From assembly GCA_964640385.1 (NCBI GenBank), contig CAZXFL010000010.1, positions 1 to 64,000 of the forward strand: a stretch of DNA of 64,000 nt, read 5' to 3'. Shown one piece after another: positions 51,711-59,894 of this stretch. The stretch is from JBBDIK01 sp964640385 (lineage in GTDB: Bacteria; Actinomycetota; UBA4738; JBBDHU01). The first letter of the stretch is position 1, and each line of letters starts with the position of its first letter. The notes beneath the pieces are model-generated. The model was not told where the DNA came from, did no database searches, and worked only from the letters and a program-made list of their open reading frames with translations. A program made the position numbers and the translations under genes.

Positions 51711-51808
51711 CCCAGTTCTCCCAGTTCCCTAGAAGACGTACTACCTCATTTTGGGTATCGGTGTGGAGAACCGAAATGTTGAGGCTCGGCGGGCGAAATC
51801 CTCCGGCC

Positions 51809-51862
51809 GGGGGATGAGGGAAGGCCGTCACCCCCGACTTTCGGCCGGGGCCCTCATCCTCC
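51809..51862. promoter_or_regulatory. Nested inverted repeats upstream of the class I aldolase
   Basis: Outer arms 51809-51820 and 51851-51862 (GGGGGATGAGGG / CCCTCATCCTCC) form a 12-bp stem with one G-T pair. Inside them GGCCG (51823-51827) pairs with CGGCC (51842-51846), and outside them GGCC (51805-51808) can pair with GGCC (51867-51870). A likely aldolase -10 box TAAGCT lies further downstream (51896-51901), so this is a large operator, or a structured RNA or terminator if transcription starts earlier. It matches no riboswitch I can recall. Confidence 0.4.
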
Positions 51863-51942
51863 GAAAGGCCGCGAAGGCACCAGGCACGCATCCGGTAAGC
51901 TTCGACGACCAGGCCGGTCCGGCGATCCAGGAGGACGTACCC

Positions 51943-52962
51943 GTGTCAGATCTCGCTTCCACCGCTCGCGCCATGGTCGGCTCCGGCAAGGGCATCCTCG
52001 CGGCCGACGAGAGTTCCCCCACCATCAAGAAGCGCTTCGACGCCATCGGCGTCGAATCGACGGAGGACAATCGACGTGCCTACCGCGAGATGCTCTTCAC
52101 CACCCCCGGCCTGGGCGAGCACATCTCGGGCGTCATCATGTTCGACGAGACGATCCGGCAATCGGGCGGCGACGGCACCCCGTTCGCGAAGGTTCAGGAA
52201 GACGCAGGCATCATCCCCGGCATCAAGGTGGACACCGGGGCCAAGGACCTCGCGGGCTTCCCCGGCGAAACGGTCACCGAAGGCCTGGACGGCCTCCGGG
52301 CACGTCTCGCCGAGTACGCCGACCTCGGGGCCCGCTTCACCAAGTGGCGTGCGGTCATCACGATCGGCGAGCAGATCCCGACGGACTACTGCATCCAGGC
52401 CAACGCCGACGCGCTCGCGCGCTATGCGGCGCTCGCACAAGAGGCAGGGCTCGTCCCCATGGTCGAACCCGAGATCCTTATGGACGGCGATCACACGGTC
52501 GAACGGTGCTCCGACGCAACGCACAAGACGCTGTCGGTGCTGTTCCGCGCACTCCAGGAAGCGCGGGTCGTCCTCGAGGGAACGATCCTGAAGACGAACA
52601 TGATCGTGTCCGGCAAGGGTTGCGCGACGCAAGCCGGGGCCAAGGAGATCGCGGCGGAAACCGTCCGGGTTCTGCGCGAAACCGTGCCACCCGCGATCCC
52701 CGGAGTCGCGTTCCTGTCGGGGGGTCAGGGCGACATCGAGGCAACCGAGAACCTGCAAGCTATCAACGAGCTCGCCGGCTCCGACGCCCCATGGCGGCTC
52801 ACCTACTCCTACGGCCGGGCCCTGCAGGCTGCGTCCCTCAAGGCGTGGGGCGGCGCCGACGCCAACCGCGAGGCGGGTCAGGCAGCGCTCGCGCTGCGGG
52901 TTGGCTGCAACGGGGCGGCATCCGACGGCACCTACATGCCAGACATGGAGACCTCGGCCTAG
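51943..52962 (+). CDS. Class I fructose-bisphosphate aldolase
   Basis: A 339-residue class I (Schiff-base, eukaryote-like) aldolase that splits fructose 1,6-bisphosphate in glycolysis. K217 in VVLEGTILKTNMIV is the Schiff-base lysine; KGILAADES, RFTKWRAVITIG, LVPMVEPEIL and FLSGGQGDIEATENLQ are family signatures. The GTG follows CAGGAGGAC. The 64-residue N-terminal extension in the long reading crosses the inverted repeats and is rejected. Most Actinobacteria rely on class II enzymes, so this type is less common. Confidence 0.94.
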   Translation: MSDLASTARAMVGSGKGILAADESSPTIKKRFDAIGVESTEDNRRAYREMLFTTPGLGEHISGVIMFDETIRQSGGDGTPFAKVQEDAGIIPGIKVDTGAKDLAGFPGETVTEGLDGLRARLAEYADLGARFTKWRAVITIGEQIPTDYCIQANADALARYAALAQEAGLVPMVEPEILMDGDHTVERCSDATHKTLSVLFRALQEARVVLEGTILKTNMIVSGKGCATQAGAKEIAAETVRVLRETVPPAIPGVAFLSGGQGDIEATENLQAINELAGSDAPWRLTYSYGRALQAASLKAWGGADANREAGQAALALRVGCNGAASDGTYMPDMETSA

Positions 52963-53009
52963 TTCGATCCCGACCGGCTCACGGCCCGATCGGGTCCACG
53001 GCCACATCG

Positions 53010-53095
53010 TGCCCGGGGAGGGATTCGAACCCTCACGCCCCGCGAGGGGCAGGCGGTTTTAAGCCGCCGTCGTCTCCCAGTTCCGACACCCGGGC
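53010..53095 (-). tRNA. tRNA-Leu (anticodon TAA)
   Basis: An 86-nt type II tRNA. The acceptor arms GCCCGGG (53089-53095) and CCCGGGC (53011-53017) pair perfectly, the anticodon loop is CTTAAAA (anticodon TAA, reading UUA), there is a long variable arm (TGCCCCTCGCGGGGC), and the T arm GGGTTCGAATCCC is intact. The 3' CCA is not encoded. In a high-GC genome this reads a rare codon. Confidence 0.95.
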
Positions 53096-53135
53096 CTGGA
53101 GCAGAGTCTAGGCGGGCGCGCCGCGGAACGCGCGC

Positions 53136-54104
53136 TTACCCCTCGTAGGTCCACGGCGCGCCCGTTGCGTAGTGCTCCATGGTGATCCGGAGCCCCTCCT
53201 CGAAGGTGAACCGGGGCTCGAACCCGATCGCCGCCTGCGCATGCGAGATGTCGGCGAGGCTTCCCCGGACCTCGCCCGGCCGAGCCTCGACGTACTCCGG
53301 TGGAAGGCCCTCACGCGGCGCCATCGCCTGGACGGCCGCGAGCGCTTCGTTCACGGTCCGGCGCTGACCGGTCCCGACGTTGAACGCCCGCCCCCACGCC
53401 TCCTGCCCGACGTCGGCCGCCAGCAGTAGCGCCTGGATCGCGTCGCCGACGAAGGTGAAGTCCCGGATCTGCTCTCCGTCGCCGGTGACCTGCGGTGTTC
53501 GACCGTCGAGCGCCGCCATCACGAACCGCGCGATAGCCCCCGCGTCGTCGCCCTCGGAACGCTGATGCGGACCGAAGACCGTGAAGAGCCGGAGCGAGAC
53601 CGTCGCCAGCCCGTATCCACGGGTGAACGCGGCGGCGTAGGTCTCCCCGGCAAGCTTCGACACCCCGAACGGCGAGATCGGGCGGTTCGGCATCGTCTCC
53701 TCGAGCGGGAGCCATTCCGCGTAGCCATACACCGCCGACGACGACGCGAACACGAATCTCTCGACGCCTGTTCCGCGTGCAGCGACCAACGCGTTGAGCG
53801 TCCCGGTCGCGTTCGCCGCGTGGGTCGGGAGCGGATCGGCGAGCGAGCGGGCGGCCCCCGCAACGGCGGCCAAGTGGAACACCGTCCCGACCCGGTCCAT
53901 CGCGTGCAGGACGCGCGCCGGGTCCCGGACGTCCCCGTCGATCATCTCGACGTCGAGCTGGACGTCGTGCAGGTTCTGGAGCCGCCCGGAGGTGTGGTCG
54001 TCGAGGATGCGGACGTGCATCCCGCGGCGCAACAGCGTCCGGACCAGGTTGGATCCGATGCATCCGGTTCCACCGGTCACGAGGCAGAGGTCCCCGGTCC
54101 TCAC
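53136..54104 (-). CDS. NAD-dependent epimerase/dehydratase-like protein, catalytic Tyr replaced by Phe
   Basis: A 322-residue extended-SDR protein of the nucleotide-sugar type, with GGTGCIGSNL (11-20), the D/N-sugar region and SSSAVYG (121-127). The proton-donor motif YxxxK reads F146-G-V-S-K150 (SPFGVSKLAGE). The downstream GQIRDFTFVGD-like segment (GEQIRDFTFVGDAI) is normal. Without the Tyr it may bind the sugar or NAD without normal epimerisation, or use another residue. The GTG overlaps the glycosyltransferase stop (GTGA), so it belongs to an envelope polysaccharide operon. Confidence 0.82.
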   Translation of the reverse strand: MRTGDLCLVTGGTGCIGSNLVRTLLRRGMHVRILDDHTSGRLQNLHDVQLDVEMIDGDVRDPARVLHAMDRVGTVFHLAAVAGAARSLADPLPTHAANATGTLNALVAARGTGVERFVFASSSAVYGYAEWLPLEETMPNRPISPFGVSKLAGETYAAAFTRGYGLATVSLRLFTVFGPHQRSEGDDAGAIARFVMAALDGRTPQVTGDGEQIRDFTFVGDAIQALLLAADVGQEAWGRAFNVGTGQRRTVNEALAAVQAMAPREGLPPEYVEARPGEVRGSLADISHAQAAIGFEPRFTFEEGLRITMEHYATGAPWTYEG

Positions 54105-55222
54105 CCCGACAGGACCTCCCGGTAGACGGCCTCCAGCTCCCGCGTCGTCCGCCGGATATCGAACGGGGCGGCCGCTTCTTTGGCCCGCTCGGCCATCGCC
54201 CGGGCCGAGGCCGGATCGCGGAGTAGGCGCAGCATCGCGTCCGCAAGACGATCCGGGTTGGCTGCGGCGGCGAGTGCAGCGGTCTCCCCGTCGCGGACGG
54301 TGTCGACGACGACCGGGATCCGCGTGGCGACGATCGGCCGACCGACCGCCATCGCTTCGACGAGCGCGTCCGCCCGCCCCACCCACAGGGACGGGAACAC
54401 GACGAGATCGGCGCGGGAGAGAAGCGCCGGGACGTCACTCCGGAAGCCGAGGAAGGTGACGGCCTCGCCGAGCGGCGTCGCCCGATCCTCCAGCATCCGC
54501 CGCAGGCTCCCGTCACCCGCCACCAGCAGCCGGGCCTCGGGGAACTCGTCCAGCACGGGCCGCATCGCATCGACCAGGTACCGATGTCCTTTCTCGGGCG
54601 TGAGCCGTCCGACCACCAGGATCGACGGTGCACCCAGATCGTCGATCGGCGGGTCGGGGTCGAGCGCGGCTCGCCGGGCGAGTGCCTCGAAGTCCTGTCC
54701 ACGCGGAACGACCGACACCCGAGCGCGCCGAGGGGCACTGCGACGAGCCGCCTCCGAAGGAGCGAGGAAACGGCTCACGAGGGCCCGTCCGGTCAGGGAC
54801 TCGAGTTGGGAAACGGTGGCCTTGCGCCTGGCTTCCTTCGGGGGGAGGACCTGTTCCACCCAGCCTTCCGGCTCCGCGCCGGGCAGATCAGACACGACCT
54901 TGACCCGTGCCAGCCGACCGGCGGTCCGCCCGACGATCGAGGCGAAGACCGGCTGGGTATGCAGCAGATCGAACCGCCCCTCGCGGATGAGGCCGCGGAG
55001 GCGAGGAACGGCGACGAGCGACCAGTCACCGTGCCCGGCGTGCAAGCCGTGGACGCGGACGCCGAGCCGCTCGATGTCGTCCCGCAAGGTGTCCGGTCCC
55101 CACAGGTGAACGACCTCCGGCTCGAACGAGGGGCGGTCCAGGTGTTCCAGGGTCAGGACGAGGGAACGACGCGAACCCCGCGTTCCGAGGTCATCGACGA
55201 TGTATAGGATCCGAGACGTCAT
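54101..55222 (-). CDS. Family 4 glycosyltransferase
   Basis: A 373-residue GT-B enzyme. The N-terminal domain has YIVDDLGTRGSRRSLVLTLE and DLLHTQPVFASIVG. The C-terminal domain has ILVVGRLTPEKGHRYLVDAM and the donor-binding EAMAVGRPIVATR. Members make exopolysaccharide, lipid-linked sugars or glycolipids; acceptor unknown. Adjacent epimerase-like gene and the nucleotide-sugar dehydrogenase 1.2 kb away suggest cell-surface sugars. Confidence 0.88.
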   Translation of the reverse strand: MTSRILYIVDDLGTRGSRRSLVLTLEHLDRPSFEPEVVHLWGPDTLRDDIERLGVRVHGLHAGHGDWSLVAVPRLRGLIREGRFDLLHTQPVFASIVGRTAGRLARVKVVSDLPGAEPEGWVEQVLPPKEARRKATVSQLESLTGRALVSRFLAPSEAARRSAPRRARVSVVPRGQDFEALARRAALDPDPPIDDLGAPSILVVGRLTPEKGHRYLVDAMRPVLDEFPEARLLVAGDGSLRRMLEDRATPLGEAVTFLGFRSDVPALLSRADLVVFPSLWVGRADALVEAMAVGRPIVATRIPVVVDTVRDGETAALAAAANPDRLADAMLRLLRDPASARAMAERAKEAAAPFDIRRTTRELEAVYREVLSG

Positions 55223-55275
55223 GCGTGGCCGAAGCTAGCACATGGACTTGCTCGCGGTTATCCGCGAAGGGCCCG

Positions 55276-55281
55276 TAAGCT
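55276..55281 (+). promoter_or_regulatory. -10 box of the leaderless zincin gene
   Basis: TAAGCT, 7 nt before the ATG at 55289. Confidence 0.4.
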
Positions 55282-55288
55282 GGTCGCG

Positions 55289-55645
55289 ATGGTGCAGGTG
55301 ACGGAGGAACGGTTCGAACGGCTCGCCGCCGATGGGCTCGACGCGCTCCCCGACTGGGTCCTCGAGCAGATGGAGAACGTCGAGGTGATGGTCCAGGAGC
55401 ACCCTCCGCCGGACCAGCCGGACCTCCTGGGGCTCTACCACGGGGTGCCGCTGACCTCCCGCGGCGCCGGCTACGGCATCGGTGGGACCACGCCCGACAC
55501 CATCACGTTGTACCGCTCGACGATCATGCACAGCGCGCGCGACGAGCAGGGTCTGGTCCGCCTCGTCCAGCACGTCGTCGCCCACGAGGTCGCTCACCAC
55601 TTCGGCATCTCCGACGAACGCCTGCGCGAACTCGACGCGTACTAG
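55289..55645 (+). CDS. Minimal metallopeptidase (PF06262-type zincin)
   Basis: A 118-residue compact zincin. The metal motif HEVAHHFGI (H99, E100, H103) is HExxH, and the upstream LLGLYHGVPLTSRGAGYGIG and DTITLYRSTIMHSA are typical of the small conserved family found in Actinobacteria and Proteobacteria. No protease activity is firmly established for the family. Its promoter is leaderless. Confidence 0.85.
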   Translation: MVQVTEERFERLAADGLDALPDWVLEQMENVEVMVQEHPPPDQPDLLGLYHGVPLTSRGAGYGIGGTTPDTITLYRSTIMHSARDEQGLVRLVQHVVAHEVAHHFGISDERLRELDAY

Positions 55646-56286
55646 GCCGCAGCGCGGGGCCGGCGTCGCACCAACGCAACGATCAGCGCGGCGGCGGCAC
55701 CGATGGCCGCTCCTACGAGAACGATCGCCCACGGACCCGGTCCGGACGAGGTGGGCGATGCCGCCCCCGCGCCGGGCACCGCCGGGGCCTCCGCCGGGAA
55801 GCCGTTCTCCTGGAGGATCCGCAACATCTCCGACGGGTATAGGTTCCAGCCGCTCGCAACCGGGACCGTCTCGTCCCGCCCCATCACCTCGTGCCGCTGC
55901 TGATCCGGCGGCGTGAACACGACGGGACCTCCTGGCCCGAACGGATAGAAGTCCTGCACGATGACGTCTTCGGCCATCTGGCTCCGTCGTCCGGTGAATG
56001 TCGAGAGGGTCGTCGAAAGCAGGTACCGGGGCCCGAGGTCGCCCACGGATCGGGGCGGCGCTGCCTCGCGCTCATCGCTCATCAGCTGCTGGCCGGTGCG
56101 AGCGATCGCGTTCCACGTATGGCGGGTGCCGATCTCCTCGATGGTCAGCTTCAGCGGGCGATCCAAGCCGGGCCCAGATGCTTGGATCTGATCGATCCCG
56201 ACCCCTTTGGCACCGGCTTCCCCAGGAACGGCCAGCATCAACAGTGCGGGGATCGCGAGCGAGACGGCGACGCGTGCGTGCTTCAT
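55642..56286 (-). CDS. Exported membrane-anchored protein, function unknown
   Basis: A 214-residue protein with a signal peptide (VAVSLAIPALLMLAVPGEAG, about 6-25), a charged external domain (GDLGPRYLLSTTLSTFTGRR, DQQRHEVMGRDETVPVASGW) and a C-terminal helix (about 186-207) ending in RRRPRAAA. No family recognised. Its stop overlaps the convergent zincin gene by 4 nt. Confidence 0.6.
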   Translation of the reverse strand: MKHARVAVSLAIPALLMLAVPGEAGAKGVGIDQIQASGPGLDRPLKLTIEEIGTRHTWNAIARTGQQLMSDEREAAPPRSVGDLGPRYLLSTTLSTFTGRRSQMAEDVIVQDFYPFGPGGPVVFTPPDQQRHEVMGRDETVPVASGWNLYPSEMLRILQENGFPAEAPAVPGAGAASPTSSGPGPWAIVLVGAAIGAAAALIVALVRRRPRAAA

Positions 56287-56425
56287 GGGCGTTCTCGGAT
56301 CATGCTACTGCTCCCGGAGCCCGAGGTGCTTGCCGGACGGCGGGGCGCAGCCTACCATGAGCCTCCGAGCGGGCTCGCCTCTTTCCCACCACTCCCCGCC
56401 GACATCCTGAACAGGAGCGACCCGA

Positions 56426-57763
56426 GTGAGCACCCATCTCTCCGACGACGCCGCGCTGGGCGCCGACCCCCTGGATGCCCTGGCGTCGCGCATCCGGAGC
56501 GCAGAGGCTACGATCGCCGTCGTCGGACTGGGGTACGTAGGCCTCCCCCTGCTGCTGTCGGTCTCCGAAGCGGGCTTCCCCGTGATCGGGTTCGACGCCG
56601 ACCCGATCAAGGTCGATGGCCTCCGACACGGCCGGTCCCACATCGTCGACGTCACCGATTCCGATGTGGAGGCCGTACGGGACCGGGTGACCTGGACGAC
56701 CGAAGCAACCACCCTCGAGACGGCCGATGTGATCTTGATCGCGGTTCCCACACCTCTGACCGACCACACACCTGACCTTTCGCTCGTGCAGCGCGCCGCG
56801 GAGGACGTCGCGCGGGCACTCACGCCGGGCACCCTCGTGGTGCTCGAGTCGACCACCTACCCCGGCACGACCCAGGAGATGCTCCGGCCGATCCTGGAAG
56901 CCTCGGGCCTGGAAGCCGGCCGCGACTTCGCACTCGCGTACTCCCCGGAGCGCATCGACCCGGGCCAGAAGACGCACCGCCTCGAGAACACCCCCAAGAT
57001 CGTCGCCGGCGTGACCGAGCGATGCCGCGAACTCGTCTCCGCCTTCTACAGCCACTTCGTCCGAGAGGTCGTCACGACCTCGACGCCGCGCGAGGCCGAG
57101 ATGGCCAAGCTCATCGAGAACACGTTCCGGCAGGTGAACATCGCCCTCGTCAACGAGCTCGCGATCATGGCGCGTGAGCTCGACGTCGACATCTGGGAGG
57201 CGTTGGAGGCCGCCAGCACCAAGCCGTTCGGGTACATGGCGTTCTGGCCCGGACCCGGGGTCGGGGGCCATTGCATCTCCATCGACCCGTCGTACCTGTC
57301 GTGGCGCGCCGGCCAGCAGCTCGGCTACCGCATCAACTTCATCGAGCACGCCAACGAGGTCAACAACCGGATGCCCGATTACGTCGTGTCACGGCTCGGG
57401 GAAGCGCTCAACGATCTACACAAGCCCATCCGCGGTACCCGGATCCTCGCGATAGGCGTGACCTACAAGGCCGGCGTCAACGACCGGCGGGAGTCGCCGG
57501 CGCTCGCGGTCCTCGAGCGGCTGTCGCGCAAGGGCGCCATCGTCTCGTACCACGACCCGTTCGCGGAGGAAGTCGAGGTGCACGGCCGGGACCTCGTATC
57601 CGAGCCACTCACCGAGGAGACCGTCGCCGCGAATGACGCGGTGTTGATCCTGACCGCCCACGAGGACATCGACTACCGGATGCTCGTCCGCACCGCACCG
57701 TTGGTGTTCGACACGCGAGGCGTCACCATCGGCATGGACGCGCCCACGATCGTCCGTCTGTAG
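56426..57763 (+). CDS. Nucleotide-sugar 6-dehydrogenase (UDP-ManNAc/GlcNAc type)
   Basis: A 445-residue NAD-dependent dehydrogenase of the UDP-sugar type. NAD-binding AVVGLGYVGLPL (31-42), catalytic K228 (EMAKLIENTFR) and C283 (GPGVGGHCISIDP) are present. It oxidises a UDP-hexose(NAc) to the uronic acid. The sequence looks closer to the WbpA/UDP-N-acetyl-hexosamine branch than to UDP-glucose dehydrogenase. GTG start after ACAGGAGCG. Confidence 0.9.
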   Translation: MSTHLSDDAALGADPLDALASRIRSAEATIAVVGLGYVGLPLLLSVSEAGFPVIGFDADPIKVDGLRHGRSHIVDVTDSDVEAVRDRVTWTTEATTLETADVILIAVPTPLTDHTPDLSLVQRAAEDVARALTPGTLVVLESTTYPGTTQEMLRPILEASGLEAGRDFALAYSPERIDPGQKTHRLENTPKIVAGVTERCRELVSAFYSHFVREVVTTSTPREAEMAKLIENTFRQVNIALVNELAIMARELDVDIWEALEAASTKPFGYMAFWPGPGVGGHCISIDPSYLSWRAGQQLGYRINFIEHANEVNNRMPDYVVSRLGEALNDLHKPIRGTRILAIGVTYKAGVNDRRESPALAVLERLSRKGAIVSYHDPFAEEVEVHGRDLVSEPLTEETVAANDAVLILTAHEDIDYRMLVRTAPLVFDTRGVTIGMDAPTIVRL

Positions 57764-57767
57764 GCCC

Positions 57768-58487
57768 CTACTTCGTCTCGACGATCGAGAGCGCACGCAG
57801 ATCCACCTTCTCCAACGGAGAATCGCCCTGCGGGCCACCGACGGGAACCGCCTGGATCTTCTTCGCCACCCCGAGACCGGCAGTCACTTCACCGAATATC
57901 GTGTAGTCGGGCGGGAGCGTGGTACCCGCCGGACCGGTCACGATGAAGAACTGGGACCCGTTCGTATCGGGTCCCGCATTCGCCATCGCCAGGCTGCCGA
58001 CCCTCATCTTGAGCCCATTGTCGACTTCGTCCTGGAACTGATACCCCGGCCCGCCGCTCCCGCAGGTGGGTTCGTCGTGGGAGCAGGTCGGGTCGCCGCC
58101 TTGGATGATGTCGATATCGTTAGCCACGCGATGGAAGATGGTCCCATCGAACCAGTCATCGTTCGCGAGATTCACGAAGTTGTTTACGGTTACCGGCGCC
58201 TCCTTCGGGTAGAGCTGTGCCTGTATCACCCCGAGAGAGGTATCGAAGGTTGCCCGGTAGGCAGCGTCCTTGTCGATCGTCATGGGATAGGGCTTATCCC
58301 GCAGGATTGGCTTGGCCTTCGCCGGCGGCTGGGGCCGCCCGACCAGCCAGAACCCCGCCCCCAGGAGGATAACGACGAGCACTGCGCCGAGCGCGATCAT
58401 CCGGCGCGTTCGCTTCCGCCGTCGCTGGGCCTCGAGCTGCTTCTGGGCCTTGCGGGCAAGACCCTTGTGGTGGGTTTCCTTGGTCAT
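57768..58487 (-). CDS. Membrane-anchored cyclophilin-type peptidyl-prolyl isomerase
   Basis: A 239-residue protein: a basic cytosolic N-terminus (QLEAQRRRKRTRRM), one helix (about 32-52, LGAVLVVILLGAGFWLV), then an external cyclophilin domain (about 85-239) with FHRVANDIDIIQGGDP, SLAMANAGPDTNGSQFFIVT and YTIFGEV. Probably folds exported proteins. The stop is 4 nt from the convergent sugar dehydrogenase. Confidence 0.9.
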   Translation of the reverse strand: MTKETHHKGLARKAQKQLEAQRRRKRTRRMIALGAVLVVILLGAGFWLVGRPQPPAKAKPILRDKPYPMTIDKDAAYRATFDTSLGVIQAQLYPKEAPVTVNNFVNLANDDWFDGTIFHRVANDIDIIQGGDPTCSHDEPTCGSGGPGYQFQDEVDNGLKMRVGSLAMANAGPDTNGSQFFIVTGPAGTTLPPDYTIFGEVTAGLGVAKKIQAVPVGGPQGDSPLEKVDLRALSIVETK

Positions 58488-58501
58488 CGCGGTCCCCCAG
58501 A

Positions 58502-59893
58502 TTACTGCGTCGGGAGCATCTCGGCGGCCAGCCCGTCGAGGATGTCCTCTTCCGAGACGACGGCCCGGGGGAAGCCCCAACGCCGCATGACCCGGACCAG
58601 GATCATCGCCCCGGCGACGATCACGTCGGCCCGCCCGCGGGCCATGAAAGGCAGGGCCGCTCGCTCAGGGGTCGTCATGGCTGCGAGTCTCCCCAGGACT
58701 CGCTCAGCCTCCTCGACCGCAAGTTCGGTGCGATGGATCGCGTCCGGGTCGTACCTGGGCAGGTCCATAGACATGGCCTGCACGGTCGTCGCCGTCCCGG
58801 CGACCGCCACGAGCGTTGCGGCGTCGCCGATGGGTACCGACGCCTGTACCTCCTCCAGCACACGGTCGATCTCGCGGCAGACCGCGTCCCGATCTTCGGC
58901 CGAGATCGGATCCGTCGTGACGAGGCGCTCCGTGAGGCGAACGGACCCCATCTGCGTGCTGATCGACGCCCGCGGCTCGCGGTCACCGACCACGAACTCG
59001 GTCGAGCCCCCACCGATGTCCAGGACGCACAGCGGGACCGGCCTGTCGAGTCCCCGAGCCGCACCGAGGAAGGAGAGTTCGGCCTCGCGGTTGCCCGAGA
59101 GCACCTCAAGGGAAGCGCCCGTCGCGGCCAGTACCACCGACTCCAGCTCCTCCCGGTTCGACGCGTCCCGGACCGCGCTGGTCGCCGCCATCCGGATCCG
59201 CCGCACGTGCATGGCGGCGGCGCGGCGGCAGTACGTCTCCAGCACCCGCGTGGTCCGAGCCAGGGCCTCGGGAGCGAGACGTCCCGTCGCATCGACACCC
59301 CGCCCGAGCCGGGTGATGACCATGTCGCGCGCGAGCTCCTGCATGCCACCGCCGACGAGGGGGTCGGCGATGAGCAACCGGATCGAGTTCGTCCCCTGGT
59401 CGATGGCGGCGACGCGGTCGGCACAGGCGGGCGCATGGATGGGCTCGACCTGCGCAGCCACCTGCGCTCCCACCGGGTCCTGCCCGCCCGCCAGGTGGAA
59501 GGCGTAATGCGCATGCAGGCACTTCACGCCGGTGCGGGTCCCCCCTACGCCCCCGAACGCCTCCGCCTCGGGGACCAGGCGTGCGCGCTCAGCCGCATAC
59601 ATCGCGTGGGCGGCCTCGAGGTCACGCGCGAACCCCGCGTCCTCCTCGGCAAGCTGGTTCAGACGCGCGATCTCGCCGCCGGACTCGACGCGCGCGACGG
59701 CCCGCACGGCCTCCGGACAGGTCAACCAGAACAGGGTCGGGAACGGGGCACCGTCGGCATCGATCGGATGGTTGCGGATCACGAGCGGGTGCGGGTCGGG
59801 CCAACAACGGACGACCACTGAGAACGGGGTCGTCGGGTCGCGGCCGAGCTGCTCGCTGACGGTATCGAAGTCGCTCTGGCGGAGCTCGCCCAA
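58502..59893 (-). CDS. DUF501-Ppx/GppA fusion protein
   Basis: A 463-residue single ORF. The N-terminal part (1-150) is a DUF501 domain (FPTLFWLTCPEAVRAVARVE, GTRTGVKCLHAHYAFHLAG). The C-terminal part (160-463) is a Ppx/GppA exopolyphosphatase or pppGpp phosphatase (RVAAIDQGTNSIRLLIAD, IGGGSTEFVVG, VAGTATTVQAM). In other Actinobacteria these are usually separate adjacent genes. The stop of the S1 gene is upstream by 1 nt, so it is in the eno-divIC-S1 run. Confidence 0.9.
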   Translation of the reverse strand: MGELRQSDFDTVSEQLGRDPTTPFSVVVRCWPDPHPLVIRNHPIDADGAPFPTLFWLTCPEAVRAVARVESGGEIARLNQLAEEDAGFARDLEAAHAMYAAERARLVPEAEAFGGVGGTRTGVKCLHAHYAFHLAGGQDPVGAQVAAQVEPIHAPACADRVAAIDQGTNSIRLLIADPLVGGGMQELARDMVITRLGRGVDATGRLAPEALARTTRVLETYCRRAAAMHVRRIRMAATSAVRDASNREELESVVLAATGASLEVLSGNREAELSFLGAARGLDRPVPLCVLDIGGGSTEFVVGDREPRASISTQMGSVRLTERLVTTDPISAEDRDAVCREIDRVLEEVQASVPIGDAATLVAVAGTATTVQAMSMDLPRYDPDAIHRTELAVEEAERVLGRLAAMTTPERAALPFMARGRADVIVAGAMILVRVMRRWGFPRAVVSEEDILDGLAAEMLPTQ

Positions 59894-59894
59894 G

